In this document: one piece after another, positions 49,001-61,783 of the stretch
Layout: each line of letters starts with the position of its first letter
How positions within the stretch are numbered: position 1 is the stretch's first letter
DNA from: Pterois miles
Lineage: Eukaryota > Chordata > Actinopteri > Perciformes > Scorpaenidae
Assembly (NCBI GenBank): GCA_947000775.1
Contig: CAMQGK010000341.1
Span: 11,883,001 to 11,947,000 of the forward strand
Direction: 5' to 3'
Length of the DNA stretch: 64,000 nt
Position numbers and translations under genes: made by a program
Notes under the pieces: model-generated
Told to the model about the DNA's origin: nothing
Databases searched by the model: none
The model's input: the letters and a program-made list of their open reading frames with translations, nothing else

Positions 49001-52000
49001 ATGAGATTAATTAATCTTCTCAAACCCTTTAAAGAAATATGAGTTCTCAATTTAGACAGGCTTGAAAGCAAACTGATTTAAACTCATGCTGGATCTCCAA
49101 AATAGTGCACATTGGAGTAAGATAATGAATCCCCCCCAAAGTATTTATTTTTGAACAATACAGGGACGTTGACTGATCTAAAAGCACTGGGCTGCATTTC
49201 ATATTATTCCCTTGGCACAGTGGTGGGATATTGGCAATTTCAGGCTTGTTTGATGGCTGAAAATATTGACATTTCAAAGAGTAATAAAAGTGTATGCATC
49301 TGACCTGTTTACACTTGGTGCTGTGGAGCCACAGACTTGAAGTAAATGGGGAAAAAAAAAAAGATATTGGCTTTCTGGATGCGCCAGTGTTTTATTTTTC
49401 ACATGGAGAGTTGCATATTAGCATGTTTATTCATATCTGTTTTTTATTCTTTACTCCTTTGAACTAATCGCTCAGGAGCAGTGGATTCTCCTACCAGTCC
49501 TCTGGGTTACAAAACAAGTCAAAACACAACAATCCCAGGAAGCACGTGTCATTAAATGTGGTCCAGGCCTTCGCCTCATGTGACAGGTGAGTCATTTATT
49601 ATTATTTTAAGTGCAAAAAATTAAATGGAGACTGCTTGGGAACTAATTATGTTGTCAAGACTTAATTCAGTATGTAAAATTATACAGAAAAACATCTGCT
49701 GTATTCATTGTTGTATTCGTCGTGACATTAATTAGCATTTTCTTCTTAATATTGCTAATTATCATTGGTTGAAGATTTAATCAGATTCTTTACAGTTTGA
49801 CAGGTAGAAGTCCTACATTCAAATATATTATGGGATTATTATGACTGATGCATAACTTACAGGTAGAGTTTTAATGTTAGAGTTAGAGCTAAATCGAGTA
49901 ACCTCAAAAGTACCTAAATTTTGTGGTTACACCTGCAACAGGCAGAATCAATGGGCAAAAAATCGAGAATAATCTTTCAGCATATTGTAATTCAGCTCAT
50001 CTGAGAAACTAGACTTCTGCACCTCCTCATGACTGTTTTCAGGCTTTAAAAAAGTTAGATTGTGACAGGAGACTTTGGCCAATCACAGGTCATTTCAGAC
50101 GATTGCTATTCAGCGTTTATTGGCTGTACTCTGGCTGGTGGGCGGTGCTGATCTCAACGTGGCTGCTGGGTCAAATACTTTCTAATTTTACAGCTAAACA
50201 GTACACTATGAGATATCAATAGGCATTACTGTGACAGAACACTGATTCATATTTGATCAGCGCTGCCTAGTTTGACTGTTTGTGAGTGATTGACAGCTGC
50301 TCAGAGATGGCAGACGCCAGCTCGGCTCTGATTGGTTGTTTTCCTCTGGTCTGTGAAATCTTGCAGATGCTATTGAGAGCACCGGAGGACACAGAGGCAC
50401 ATGATTTTTATCAGATTACCTGTCGCATTCACTGCTGTCAGGATATAGCGACCACTTCATGAAAATAACTAATACTAAATAACATATTTACTACAATTCT
50501 ACACACTGCAGCTTTAAGTATAGTGCTGAAGTCATTTTCCACCACTGCAAATTATCAATCGAGTATTATGATACTTTATACAATACTGTGGACCCTCTAG
50601 TCTCAACAAATGTAAATGTATTTTTTAAATCATGCAAACTACTCAGCACTGGTGAGAAATAATTGCCTAATTGTATCATTGTTTGTCTGAATTGTTTTGC
50701 TGGCCTGCTTCCCCTTAAATGGATGGATTTTAATTTACCAAATTATTCTCATTAATCTAGCGCCTTGATTCAGTAGAAAACATCCAAATAAAGAGCAGGA
50801 GAAACTCTTGCCGTCTCTCTTATTGCTCCCTTTTGCTACAAAAAGAACACTACATTTATCTGCTTTTGCAGGTTATTAAGATTTAACAGCACCTTATTAA
50901 AAATGCTCTCATTCGGTTCGCTCTGCATAGAAAAACATGGACAAAGTGGCCCCAAAGTAAATGAAGAATGTATGCACTCTGTCACAATATAAAGCAACAG
51001 CTTTGTAGTGATGAACAGCATGTTCTCTGCACAGCTGCTTCCATAAACAGACAAATCACAAGAGTGTTTCCTCGTGTTGTCACATGAGGATACCAGCGCC
51101 TCAGGCTTCCACTCCTGTGGTGAAAGTAAAGCAGCACAGACTCAGGTGTGGCAGCTTTCTAATGTGGCTGCCTCCAGTGTTCAGCCCGGCGTTCACACGT
51201 TTTGTATCCGGACCTCGGCGAGTCCGAGGACACATTTCTCCACTTGTGAACAACATTTCCATCCTGCTAATGGCTACAGCGAGCGCTCTCGTTTGGTTTG
51301 GACCAACATGGCTGACAGATGGCGTATTGCCCCTTCAGTGAGTCCTGAGAGTGGCTGCTATTGTGTTGTAGGGCGAGCCAACTGTTTGAAATGAACATGA
51401 TAATCATACCGTGGAGTCATTCGGCGGCACTCTTATTAAAATGACTTAGTGCAGATGCGTAAAAAAAAAAAAAAAAAAAAAAAAATTAAAATTAAAATGC
51501 TGAAATTAAAACACTTGGGTTTGTGAAAGTCAGAGAAAGAGAATGGAGCAGAGCTGTCCCAGTTGGATCTTTGCTGTTTAAAAATAGACCAGTTGCCCTC
51601 AAATACCATGATAGAGGACAGACTATGCACAGTTCACATGCTATTTCACAGTAAAAATAACAGCCTCATATAAGCTGTTTGTTGTCTGAGCTGGTTCACC
51701 CACAGCTGCTGGTTCCCAGAAATAATGCAAAACTCAAGTCCAAAATATAACTTCAAATACACACTTTATAGTTGGTATGTATATAAGGCTGATGTAACAT
51801 GCTCTGTGTTATCTTTCATTCTGTTTCTGATAAATATTAGATATATAAGTCAGGTTAGCAATCGATGTCAGTCGCGGTTGATTTGCTGACATCTGTGGTC
51901 ACTCGTGGTGGCAGAGAGTGCCTTTTACAGTATTAACATACAAGTAGGGCTGCACAATTTTGAATAAACGGAAAATTGTGATTATTCTGACTGATATTGC

Positions 52001-54241
52001 AATATCATTTGCGATATATGTTGTCAAACAAATTATTATTTGTTCTATGATTTGTGTGTCGGGAGGGGCAGATTATATATAAGATTTTCTTCCTTCTGCT
52101 CCCTTTCATTCTGATGTCTTATTTTATAAGGGGTTCGGTTTTTTTGTTTTATTGACAGAATGAATAAACTAAATAAATAAATAAATAAAAATATTAGAGG
52201 GGATGATAATTTTACCTCATTATTCTCATTTTAATTGTAAAACATATTAAAATGATTATGGTGTGTGTTATGATGTTTTCTTAACTCCGTAGAATAGGAA
52301 GGCCAGCACCACAATATTTCATTTAAAATGGTATTCTGACACATTTCGCTTTACAAATACTGACTTTAACAAATACTGACTTTAACAAATACTATGATTT
52401 GAAAATTGCAATGTTCCATAACGCGACAAAATTTCGATTAATTGTGCAGCCCTATTCAAAAGACACACCTATACGTCAACCACTGGGGGAAGCAAACCTT
52501 GAGCAGTTGCTGCACTTTGTCAGAAATAAAACAGAAGGAAAGCAACTAGCGGGCTGAGAGAACATCCCATACTGAACAATGCCCTCCGACACTAAATGTT
52601 TTCTTCCGTATGTGAAATGCGTCGCTTCCTGTGAATCCCTTGTGCGATTTGAATCCCTCACAGGAAAACACTTCCAGTAGCAAGTGAAAGAGAGATGATA
52701 ACATAATGCAAATACATTGAATAGCTATTGCTCAAAACCAGCTGGCTATAAATAGTATTAAAAACAGGGTTTGCTATAATGAAAATGTGAAGGCTTAGAA
52801 GTGTTAATAATTAAACAGCTATTAGCTTCTGTTCCTTTTTTTCCCCCCATGTAATTAGTAAATAGTTGCCTTTCGGCTAAAGCAGTGAACAGGCCTCACT
52901 GCAAAGTAGCAAGAAGTGAAGTTAACTTTCTTTTTGAAATGCTCCAACAACTTTGGTTTTATCAAGTGACACTGTGACAGGACGGCTGCTGTCAGATGTT
53001 AACGGTGCAGGTACAAAAACGTCCAACTGCAAACACGGCGACGTCAGTCATCAAAAGTTTCAGGGTGTGGACAGAATAATTACAACACATTACAATATAC
53101 AGAAGTATAAAACAGCCCAATAACTTTCTTAGTTGTGTTGTGATTGTGTCAGGTCTTATCACTGGGTTGTGCCGTGGTCGTGTGGCGTTTCCTTTAGCTA
53201 ATGCAGATGTGTTTTGCATACGTCCTCATGATTTTTGGGAGTTTTTCCCCCTCGCTATGTTACATAATGCTGCAGTATTTGTGGCACTGAGCACTTCAGG
53301 CAGTGTCTATCCAGCTTGTTTGTATCTCTGGAAGTTGCCTTACAAAATTTGTATTTTTCAGATGTCTATTTGAAGCCCACACATGCTGCTAATTGGATTT
53401 CTCTTTAATATTCTGTATAGTGCAACTCGCTTGTACGAATGTGTCCATGCCTGTGATTTATAGGAGTGGACTCACGAGTGACTCATGTGGCGTCCTCATT
53501 AGAGTCTTGACAAAATTATGACGGTATATGCTGGACTCAGAGACACTGCAGTGGGAGAACCTCAACAACAGTGACTCAGATACTGAAAACACTGAAAACT
53601 TCACCTCAGACTGATGCTGTCTTCAAATGGGGTCATGTTTACTGTGTTTACGAGATGGGACATGGTGTACAGGATATGCTTGGCATTTGAGTGGTTAAGT
53701 CCACTAAGCAATGGAAGACATAATGACAGAGGAGAAAGATGAGGTTGTTGAAAATATCAACATTTTCCGCAGACATATTATAAAATTTCCTCAGACATCT
53801 TCTGAAATTTCCAAGAAAAAGACGATAAGGCTAAAATTACAATATACTGTACATTAACTTATTAACAAATGAATTTCCATGGGCTCCACCATTTCTCACA
53901 ATGCCAACAAACACGTCACAAGTTGTGAACTCAGATATTTCAGAAACTCGGTTGTGAATACGACACGAGGAGGGCGTTCATATGGACCCAACTCGTAAAC
54001 ACGGTAAACACGACCCCATTTGAAGGCACCATGTATTATCATAAGCAGAAGTCCAATCATCCCTAAACTCTGTGATCTCCAATGTGTTTACAAAACACTT
54101 TTTTGGCCCGTAATTTTTCGTCAGTATGTTGAAAAATTTGAACTCTTGCGGCAGATTACAAACAGTCCTTGTGCCACAGGAAGTTAGTGTTTTATGCACA
54201 TTTTATCCCTACATTCCTTTTTACCTCTGTGTACATACAGC

Positions 54242-54284
<43 letters not shown>

Positions 54285-57200
54285 TTACTTCTTATCATGC
54301 ATATAGATAGGCAGAGTCCCTCCTCTTCCAGTGGTCCCCAATGGACCTTATTTCAAAAAAAATATGTATGGTAATCAGTGGTGAGAAGCAAATAATGTTT
54401 ATCCCATTTAAAATTGAGCCATGAATCACAATATAATGATTGTCAATTTAAATTTATTTTGAAGGTCACAGTTTTTCGTCATAGTATTATTTAGTTTGGT
54501 GTGAAACTGCTGCAATATACTGAATGTCACCAACACTAGCTAGCTAGCTAACTTAGAGATGACCACGCCCAAATGAAACGTCATGTTATCTGTTGTGTTT
54601 TACACAGCAAATCCTGCTCTTTTTATCATTACTTGCGTGATTTTCCTTTGTTATATACACATTTTTAATGAGCATTGTTGAAGAGTACCTGAGACCCAAG
54701 ATTTTTATCGCCAACGGCTGCTTGCTGTAATTGTTTTGCATATGAAGAACAAGCAAACTTGACCTCTTTAACTTGAACTATCCAGCCGTAAAGAGTTGCA
54801 TCTCCTCCCGTTGAACAATAGGGGGAGGAATCCGTACAATACACGGATTTATGGACACAAAACAAAAGTGTGCGTGGAGTCTCAGCAAAGCTCATACAGT
54901 GTGTTTCACAATATAATTCATTCAAAAGCTGGGCTTTGTAGAGGGCTGTATTATATCTCATAAGGTATTCACATTATTTTGCCACCCCTGATAAGGCTTT
55001 AATGGGTTTATTTTTCTTATACATATCTCCTATATATTTGCTATGTGATTGGCTTACCCAGCTTCTTAATAAAGAAGTGCACAAGAGAAATGTGTTGCTG
55101 ACAAGATGAAGCGAAGACGCACACTAACCCAGTTTCAGAGGCTCAACAGAAAAATAACAGAACAACTCAGAGAAATGAAAGAGCATGCCCACTTACATGA
55201 TGGTGCTGTCCCACAGTGCACAGTAAGGGTTCATTGTTCCCTGGAAGGCCAAGAAAAGGACAAAATGTTTACCAGCTAAATAATGACGATAATTGATCAT
55301 CATCACCATCATCATCATCATCATCATCATCATCATAAACAAACCGCCCATTTGTCCTTCGGCGTAGATCTTTGTGTTTCACGGATCACATAAATTAGAG
55401 CGTGGAGTGCACCATCAGAGACGCTTGCTGACACGTTCAGACTTGCGTGCACTTTATCTCTGAGATGAATAAAAAGGGCCCGGATCATAAAAGGGATTGT
55501 CCATGTAATTATCTGACTGCAGTGGTGGTCTCCTGACACCGGCCGCTTGCAAATTAATTATCGAGCCAATTAACTGCTATTGTGTGTCGGCAGGATGGAG
55601 ACTATATGTGATGTGGTCATTGTTAGAGCGTTCAGTCAACAGACAAAGAGTCTTTCTAGCGTCTTTTATCCCCAAAATAACATTAAAATCATTTTTCATA
55701 GGTTCAAACAACATATGTATTTCTAGATCAGAACAGTGCTGGAAAGTAATTATGTCCATTTGCTCAAGTATGTTACTTATTAGTATGTGTGTGTATACTG
55801 TATATGAAGGCGTATGTAGATGTGAATGTGTGTGTATGTACACATATGTAAGCTTTTCTTCCTTTTCTCTCAGTTATCCATTTCCATTTATTGTAAACAC
55901 ACTACTGCAAATATTGCTTATACTGTAGATGAATTTACAAGAATTCTTCAATAAAAGTATTTAAAAAAAAAAAAAAAGTATGTCACTTGAGTACAATTTT
56001 GAGGTACTTTGCTTGAGTATTTCCATTTTCTGCAAATTTATACTTCTACTTCACAACATTTCAGAGGGAAATATTGTACTTTTTAATCCAGTACATTAAT
56101 TAGATAACTTTAATCACTTTTCAGAGTTATATATGACATAAAACACATATAAGCTTATTTAATACAATATATTGTTTAAGATGATCTGACATGATCTCTT
56201 ACAAGAAATCTATCTGCCTGACCCCTTCAGTAGATCCACTGGGATAAACTGTATGTAAAACAATTAACTGAATGTAAATTAATCTGTATTAACAATCTAT
56301 AATGTCATAAAATATATAGTAATACGGCAATAGTGGCCATTTTTCTGCAGAACAAGCTAAGTACATTTTTTCTAATGATACTTTTGTACTTTTACTTAAG
56401 TAAGATTATGAATGTTCTCATTCATCCAGGTCATATTCATTCTGACAACAATTGAATCGAAGGTCCCCACTAGTCAGACTAGTGGGGACTAGTCAGACTG
56501 TAGCGTTCGAACTGATGAAGCCACTTGGATAAGGGGCGAAACGTCTTCAGAGACAAATCTAAGTCCAGTTGCCTTCGATTCAATTGTTGTCAGAACTTAA
56601 GTAAGATATTAAACACAGTACCTCTACTTGTAATAGAGTATTTTTACATTGTATTAGTACTTTTACTTGAGTAAAGGATGTGAATACTCCACCACTGGAT
56701 CTGAAAATGACAGAATGACATGTAGTGCTTACGTTTGCCAGGTGAGCCAGTTCGATCTCCAGGTGGGAATCCGTCGCCTTGGGCTCCGGCCTCACGGTCA
56801 CAGCGATGACCTTGGAGTTCACAACTGTGTGGTTCCTGAGTCAAACAAAGACGGCCAACAATGAGAAGATCAACGTTGCTTCTCGGATGTTCCTTTCACA
56901 CACTCGACACCCGAGGTCAGTAGGCTAAACACCATGAAACCTCCCCTGTTTACGCACATCAAGACAATTATTTTCTGTATTACAAGTTTTCTCAAATTGT
57001 ATGTTTAAATATGCAAATGAGGCATTATTTTGTCAAATTTGTGTTAATTTGCATTAATTTCCAGAACAGAAATCTGAACATTGGGTAAGGCCAGGATCAA
57101 AATTTGAAGTCAAAAGTTTTTAACTAACTCTAACTCCGAACATTTTAGCCGTTTTTAGGAATAAAATGTTGTATAAATCACTCTATGAACGATATATGAA

Positions 57201-60200
57201 CAAACCTCTCTGTAAGATCCTTCAGAATATAAATAGGAATGAAACTGGAAAGTGTAAGTGCTACTGAAGTGGAGATTTCGAGTATGAGAAAAAAAAATAT
57301 TTTGAGAAAACAGCCTTTAAAGATATGGATTATAAAATTCCATACATTTTGAACACACTACAGGTTAACAGGGTAAAAAATGTTAAATACTAGATATCGC
57401 CATATCGCTGATTACTTACATTAAGATAATTATTTTTTTGTATTACATGTTTTCTGAAATGTTACGTTTAAATATGCAAATGAGACATTATCTAATGCTA
57501 ACTTTTGGTTGGAAATCTACAGATGTAACTACAAAACGTTTAGTAAAATAAACACCTAAATGTGAAATTTGGATGTTTTCTTTCCACTAGCCTGAAAGAA
57601 GACATGTTATGAAAGCAAAATAACCCCAAATCACATAACTGAGTGCATCAAAAACAATGTTTTTGCATTCGCCTTAATAGTCACCCTCACTTTTCTAACA
57701 CCATGTGGTAAAGTAGAGGCTCATCATGACTGATATATAAGCTTAACTGTGTTAGTGTGTATAGCCCTATAACGGTGAACATTTCCAAAAGTCTTAACCC
57801 TGAATTTATATGCTCTGTGAAGAAGCATCAACACTTAAGGATTAGGTTTAAGTGCCGGTTCAGTGAGACTAATGCAGGATCTATAAGGCACACTAGTACC
57901 AAATCTGATTCAGCGTCTCTGAGAGGATTTGAATTTAAAGTTCCCCTCTGATCTCATCTAATCATTGAAAATCTAGAGTGCTTTGAATTCATTTTTAAAC
58001 TGCCTGAATATTAGTCCCAGGTACTTATGCTAGTGCAGCTTGTATTGAATACCAACCCAAATATCAAGGATGGGAGGATTTTAAAAAAGCTGTCCATTAG
58101 ATGTCAAAGCAGCTATACAAGTTGTTCACCAAAACATCCAAGTGGACCAGAAAGCAGAGTACAAATCAAAGGTTCCTCTGAACCAAACAAGATGTTTCTT
58201 TGTATCCTACGCTTTTTAAAAAATCAAAAACCGTCTGCAGCTATTGTACATTTGACAGAATATTCTTCTTATTAAAAGCTGAAATCCATGAGCGCGTCTC
58301 AATAGAAAGAAAACTGTCAACTTCACAAAGGAAAGTAGAGGTGTCCTAACAGCACCACTTCAGCTGGGAATATCTCCAGTTTTCAGGACTTGTTTAAAAA
58401 TGGAAATCAATGGAGTAATGGATACGTTTTTTTAGCGCTAGCTCTTAGAGACTTCTGACATTTGGTGGTGGACAAGTTCTGTTCTTCGTTGCAACTTCAC
58501 AAGCTTTATAATTTGGCAAATAAACAGTTTGCCACTTGATGTGCTTATCCTCCCGTCAGTCTGGAGAGGGCGAGCATCAGCGTCCCGTTACGAGCTCCTC
58601 TCCACATGTTCGCAGAGGGCTGCTGCTCCACCTGCGACAGCTGGCCTGGCCGGTGCTGGAATGACCGTTCTGTCCTTGGGATGGCGGTGCCAGGGACTTA
58701 TTGACTGGGGTGTGACACCAGGTGCTTGTTGGGGACATCCCGCTGCTTTTCCAGGCGCTAATGTCATCCTTAATAAACTACATGTTTTATGCTACAATGA
58801 ATACGTTTCATTTAGAGTCAACACACTAATTTCTCAAAGGTTTATATATGCCAAAACCTGATGCTGAGGGCACAATTAGAGGGATTATAAATGAGGAGTC
58901 AACTTTAAATTAAAGCAAAATAACCTTTCAGCATATTGTAATTCAAAATTTCTGCACCTCTTCTTGGCTCTGTTTTCAGACTTTAAAAAATCTTGCCCAC
59001 GACGGGAGACTGTCCAATCACAGGTCATTTCAAAAAGAGAGAGAGCGTTCCTATTGGCTGGTCATTCAACGGAGGCAGCTGTCAATAACTCGCAAACTCC
59101 GATCAAACGGTCAAATTATTGCTGATCAAATATGAATTAATATTCTGTTACTGAAATGTCTATTTCTCACCTCAAATGTTTTCAGAAACATCTTGTAGTC
59201 ACCGTTTGGTATTCGGCTTGGTATTTCCTCATCTAATCGCAACATGGCTGCCAGGTCAAAACTTTCTCATTTTACAGTGCAGCTACATTTTACAGTACAC
59301 TAAAAAAATGTTTCTGACAAATAGGCATTACAGTAACATACAGTGACATACATAAAAGCATCAAGCTGCTGGCTGCTGAAATTTGAATTTCATGTCTCTA
59401 AAGTGGAACATTTCAGGGACAGTGGAGACAGGCACTGCCTGTTTTTAAGACTTGATCTAATACACCTCTGCAGCCTCCAGCAGATTAAATCTGTCTCATA
59501 TTTCCTCTCGCCAGCAGACCAGAAAACACAGACATGGAGATGTGCTGCCCTTACTTTGGTGAAGGTAGCATGAGTCCGAGAGTCTTGTAGAGGACTGTTC
59601 CCAAAATGAAGACAGGCGATCCCTCCATATCTAAAAAGGAAAACGAACAATGAATGAACATTATAGTCAGGTTTTCATACTGATGAACTTTCTTTTTATA
59701 CTGTAACCCACCCTCATTAAACAAGGACCTTGTTGCCAGAGTAAAGTAGACATTCAAAATGCTTAATACTGTAGGTTTAAACTTCCTAGTTGTGCAGATT
59801 CTGCCAATTACACTTATTTAAATAAATTAAACAAAACTTCTTTCAACAGACTCCAGTCAGAGAAGTGCTAAAATCTCCTACAGAATCAGTTTCTGTCCAA
59901 ATTAGAGTGGCCGGGATTAGCCACGTGGCACAGATTCCTAATCAATCCCTTGTTTTGTTAGCTTTGATATATTCCAGATAAGACTGATTACACCAATTAA
60001 CCAAATTGTCTGGCTCTGGATGGCGATATACAGCACAGTGGTGACTGGCAGAGTTTGAAAGGATGCTGAGAACGCTGAGTCGACGGAAGACTCGGCGACT
60101 GAACAAGCAAACGGGCTGTGTTCAAAGGCTTGTAGCGTTATTTTGCTTTCCCCAAAACAAGGGGTGGTGTAGCATAAACCATCAAGAAAATACACAAGAC

Positions 60201-61732
60201 TGATGCGTCTGCATGCAAGTCCTGTTGTAAGTTTTCAGACAGAGCAATTCAACTAAAATCATTCAGCGCTTGCTGAGATGTCAAGATATTTATTGCCTAT
60301 TCCTCAGCGGTGGTCACTGAATCCATCATTGTCTATTCACTATGCATTAATCTTACATTTCTACTCCAGTTTCCCCTGCAGAAATGTTTTATTTTTTTAT
60401 AAGTTTTATATAGAAGTAGACTTTACATACTGTACATGTTCTAAGACATATAAAGTTCATGAATACTGTGTACTGTACTGTATACAGCTCTGAGTCCTAC
60501 AGAGAGATGTGTTGGACTAGAAGTAGAACAGCTCTGTGAAATATATACAGTTGCATACCTGCTGACTGGGAAACAAAGAGGCCCTTTGGGATGACCACTT
60601 TATCTTCGGAGTTCCTGGCCCAGTCAACCATGCCTTTACGACCCTTCATGGGGAAGTTGATGTCAGTCATCACAGACACTGCTGGGAGTCTCTGGATGCT
60701 GGCCACTGCAGAATTCAAACAAAAACACCAACAAAAAATACTGATGATCAATATACTTTAGATTATTTATGGATTTATAGATTGTGTGATGGAGAATTGT
60801 CCTGGTTCCAATTGCCTCTGATCACTTTATTTTTCAAGGCCCATGTTTTTCCTTCTTCGTACACACAGGTCATAGGTCAGCTAGCGCAGTTTGCAGCATA
60901 ACCAGCGTATAGCCTATTAGCATCTTTTTTCAAACACGCTTATTCACTTTGCCATGAGTTAGATGAGAAGACTGAGGCCGCTTCTTGTCTGTATGGTAAA
61001 TATGAAGCTGAAGCTTGGCACCAGTTAGCTTAGCTTAGCTTAGCTCAAAGACTGGAAAAGTATTCAGCCTGTTCTGAACCGGCATGTTTTGCACAGGCAC
61101 TAGTGCACTAGTTAACATAAATCAAACTCATTGTATGTCATGGGGATGGAAAGCCTGATTATTTTTTTGGCTATGCAGCAATTTTGATAAAGTGAGAAAC
61201 AAATATTTATTTTCATTTGTCAAAACTGGGCTTTTAATGCATTCATTTACACATTTACCATAAAATCACAGCTACAATTGGCACCTGACAACTGGCAGAC
61301 AGGTAATCTCCTTAATCATGCTTTCCTTTCCTCACCTCCCTGCTGAGGTGCTATAAAAGGCCAGTCCATGTACTAAGGCAGTGACAAGGAAAATACCCAG
61401 GATCAACTGAGAGGGCCTCAGTATTACATGTGCAGGATAAAGCTGTACTGTTCTCTACCTGGTATCACATCCAGTCCCAGTCAGGTGGTGCTTTAGCGAG
61501 GGGGAATCTGAGGCTAATCCCAATCCAAAAGCTCTATTGTTCCTCGTGCGCTGCCAATAATACAATTCAGATCCTGGCAAGACTCCATGCTTTTGAGTGA
61601 AATCTCTGACAGAAGGTGTGTCTGTGTTTTTTCAGATGATCCAGCAGCGGGCACAGAATCACAAAGCGCCACGAGACCCGCCATTTGCAAAGAGGCTTGT
61701 TCACAGCACCAGATGTTGGGGGCAGCAGAGGT

Positions 61733-61783
<51 letters not shown>

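Larger units (their letters stand above)
38666..55196 (-). other. adgrb3: adgrb3 16.5-kb intron splitting the GPS
   Basis: A phase 2 intron. It starts (on plus coordinates) with a CpG-rich island at 38700-39560, then (TAA)n, an inverted MITE copy, common teleost repeats at 43575-44070, 44270-44500 and 44821-44906, one of a repeat pair near 50000-50515, an A25 run, a MITE at 51945-52454, MITE family 1 copy C, and (TAGA)n. The remaining stretches (about 40.6-43.5, 45-49.9, 52.5-53.6 and 54.3-55.2 kb) show nothing I recognise. Confidence 0.6.
55734..56697. mobile_element. hAT-like MITE with 8-bp target duplication and nested insertions
   Basis: The ends are CAGTGCTGGAAAGTAA at 55734 and TACTCCACCACTG ending at 56697, i.e. 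inverted CAGTGxTGGA termini. The flanks GATCAGAA (55726-55733) and GATCTGAA (56698-56705) match at 7 of 8, the length expected for hAT. The interior (TACTTCTACTTCACAACATT, CAGAGGGAAATATTGTACTT) is a very abundant teleost repeat. Two later insertions lie inside it. It ends 36 bp from an adgrb3 exon. Confidence 0.88.
56836..59554 (-). other. adgrb3: adgrb3 intron
   Basis: A phase 2 intron. It contains a diverged tandem duplication (56957-57029 and 57416-57491), an unexplained GC-rich patch at 58530-58760, and repeat family 3 copy B at 58913-59340. Confidence 0.6.

Noticed and set aside
51064..51400. 106-codon plus-strand frame in the large intron
   Set aside because: No known domain, overlapping frames open on the same strand, and no good flanking splice sites.
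61441..61480. Minus-strand CAG|GTAGAG donor that would join in phase to the 60705 exon
   Set aside because: A TGA stop lies seven codons upstream in the required frame and no acceptor intervenes.
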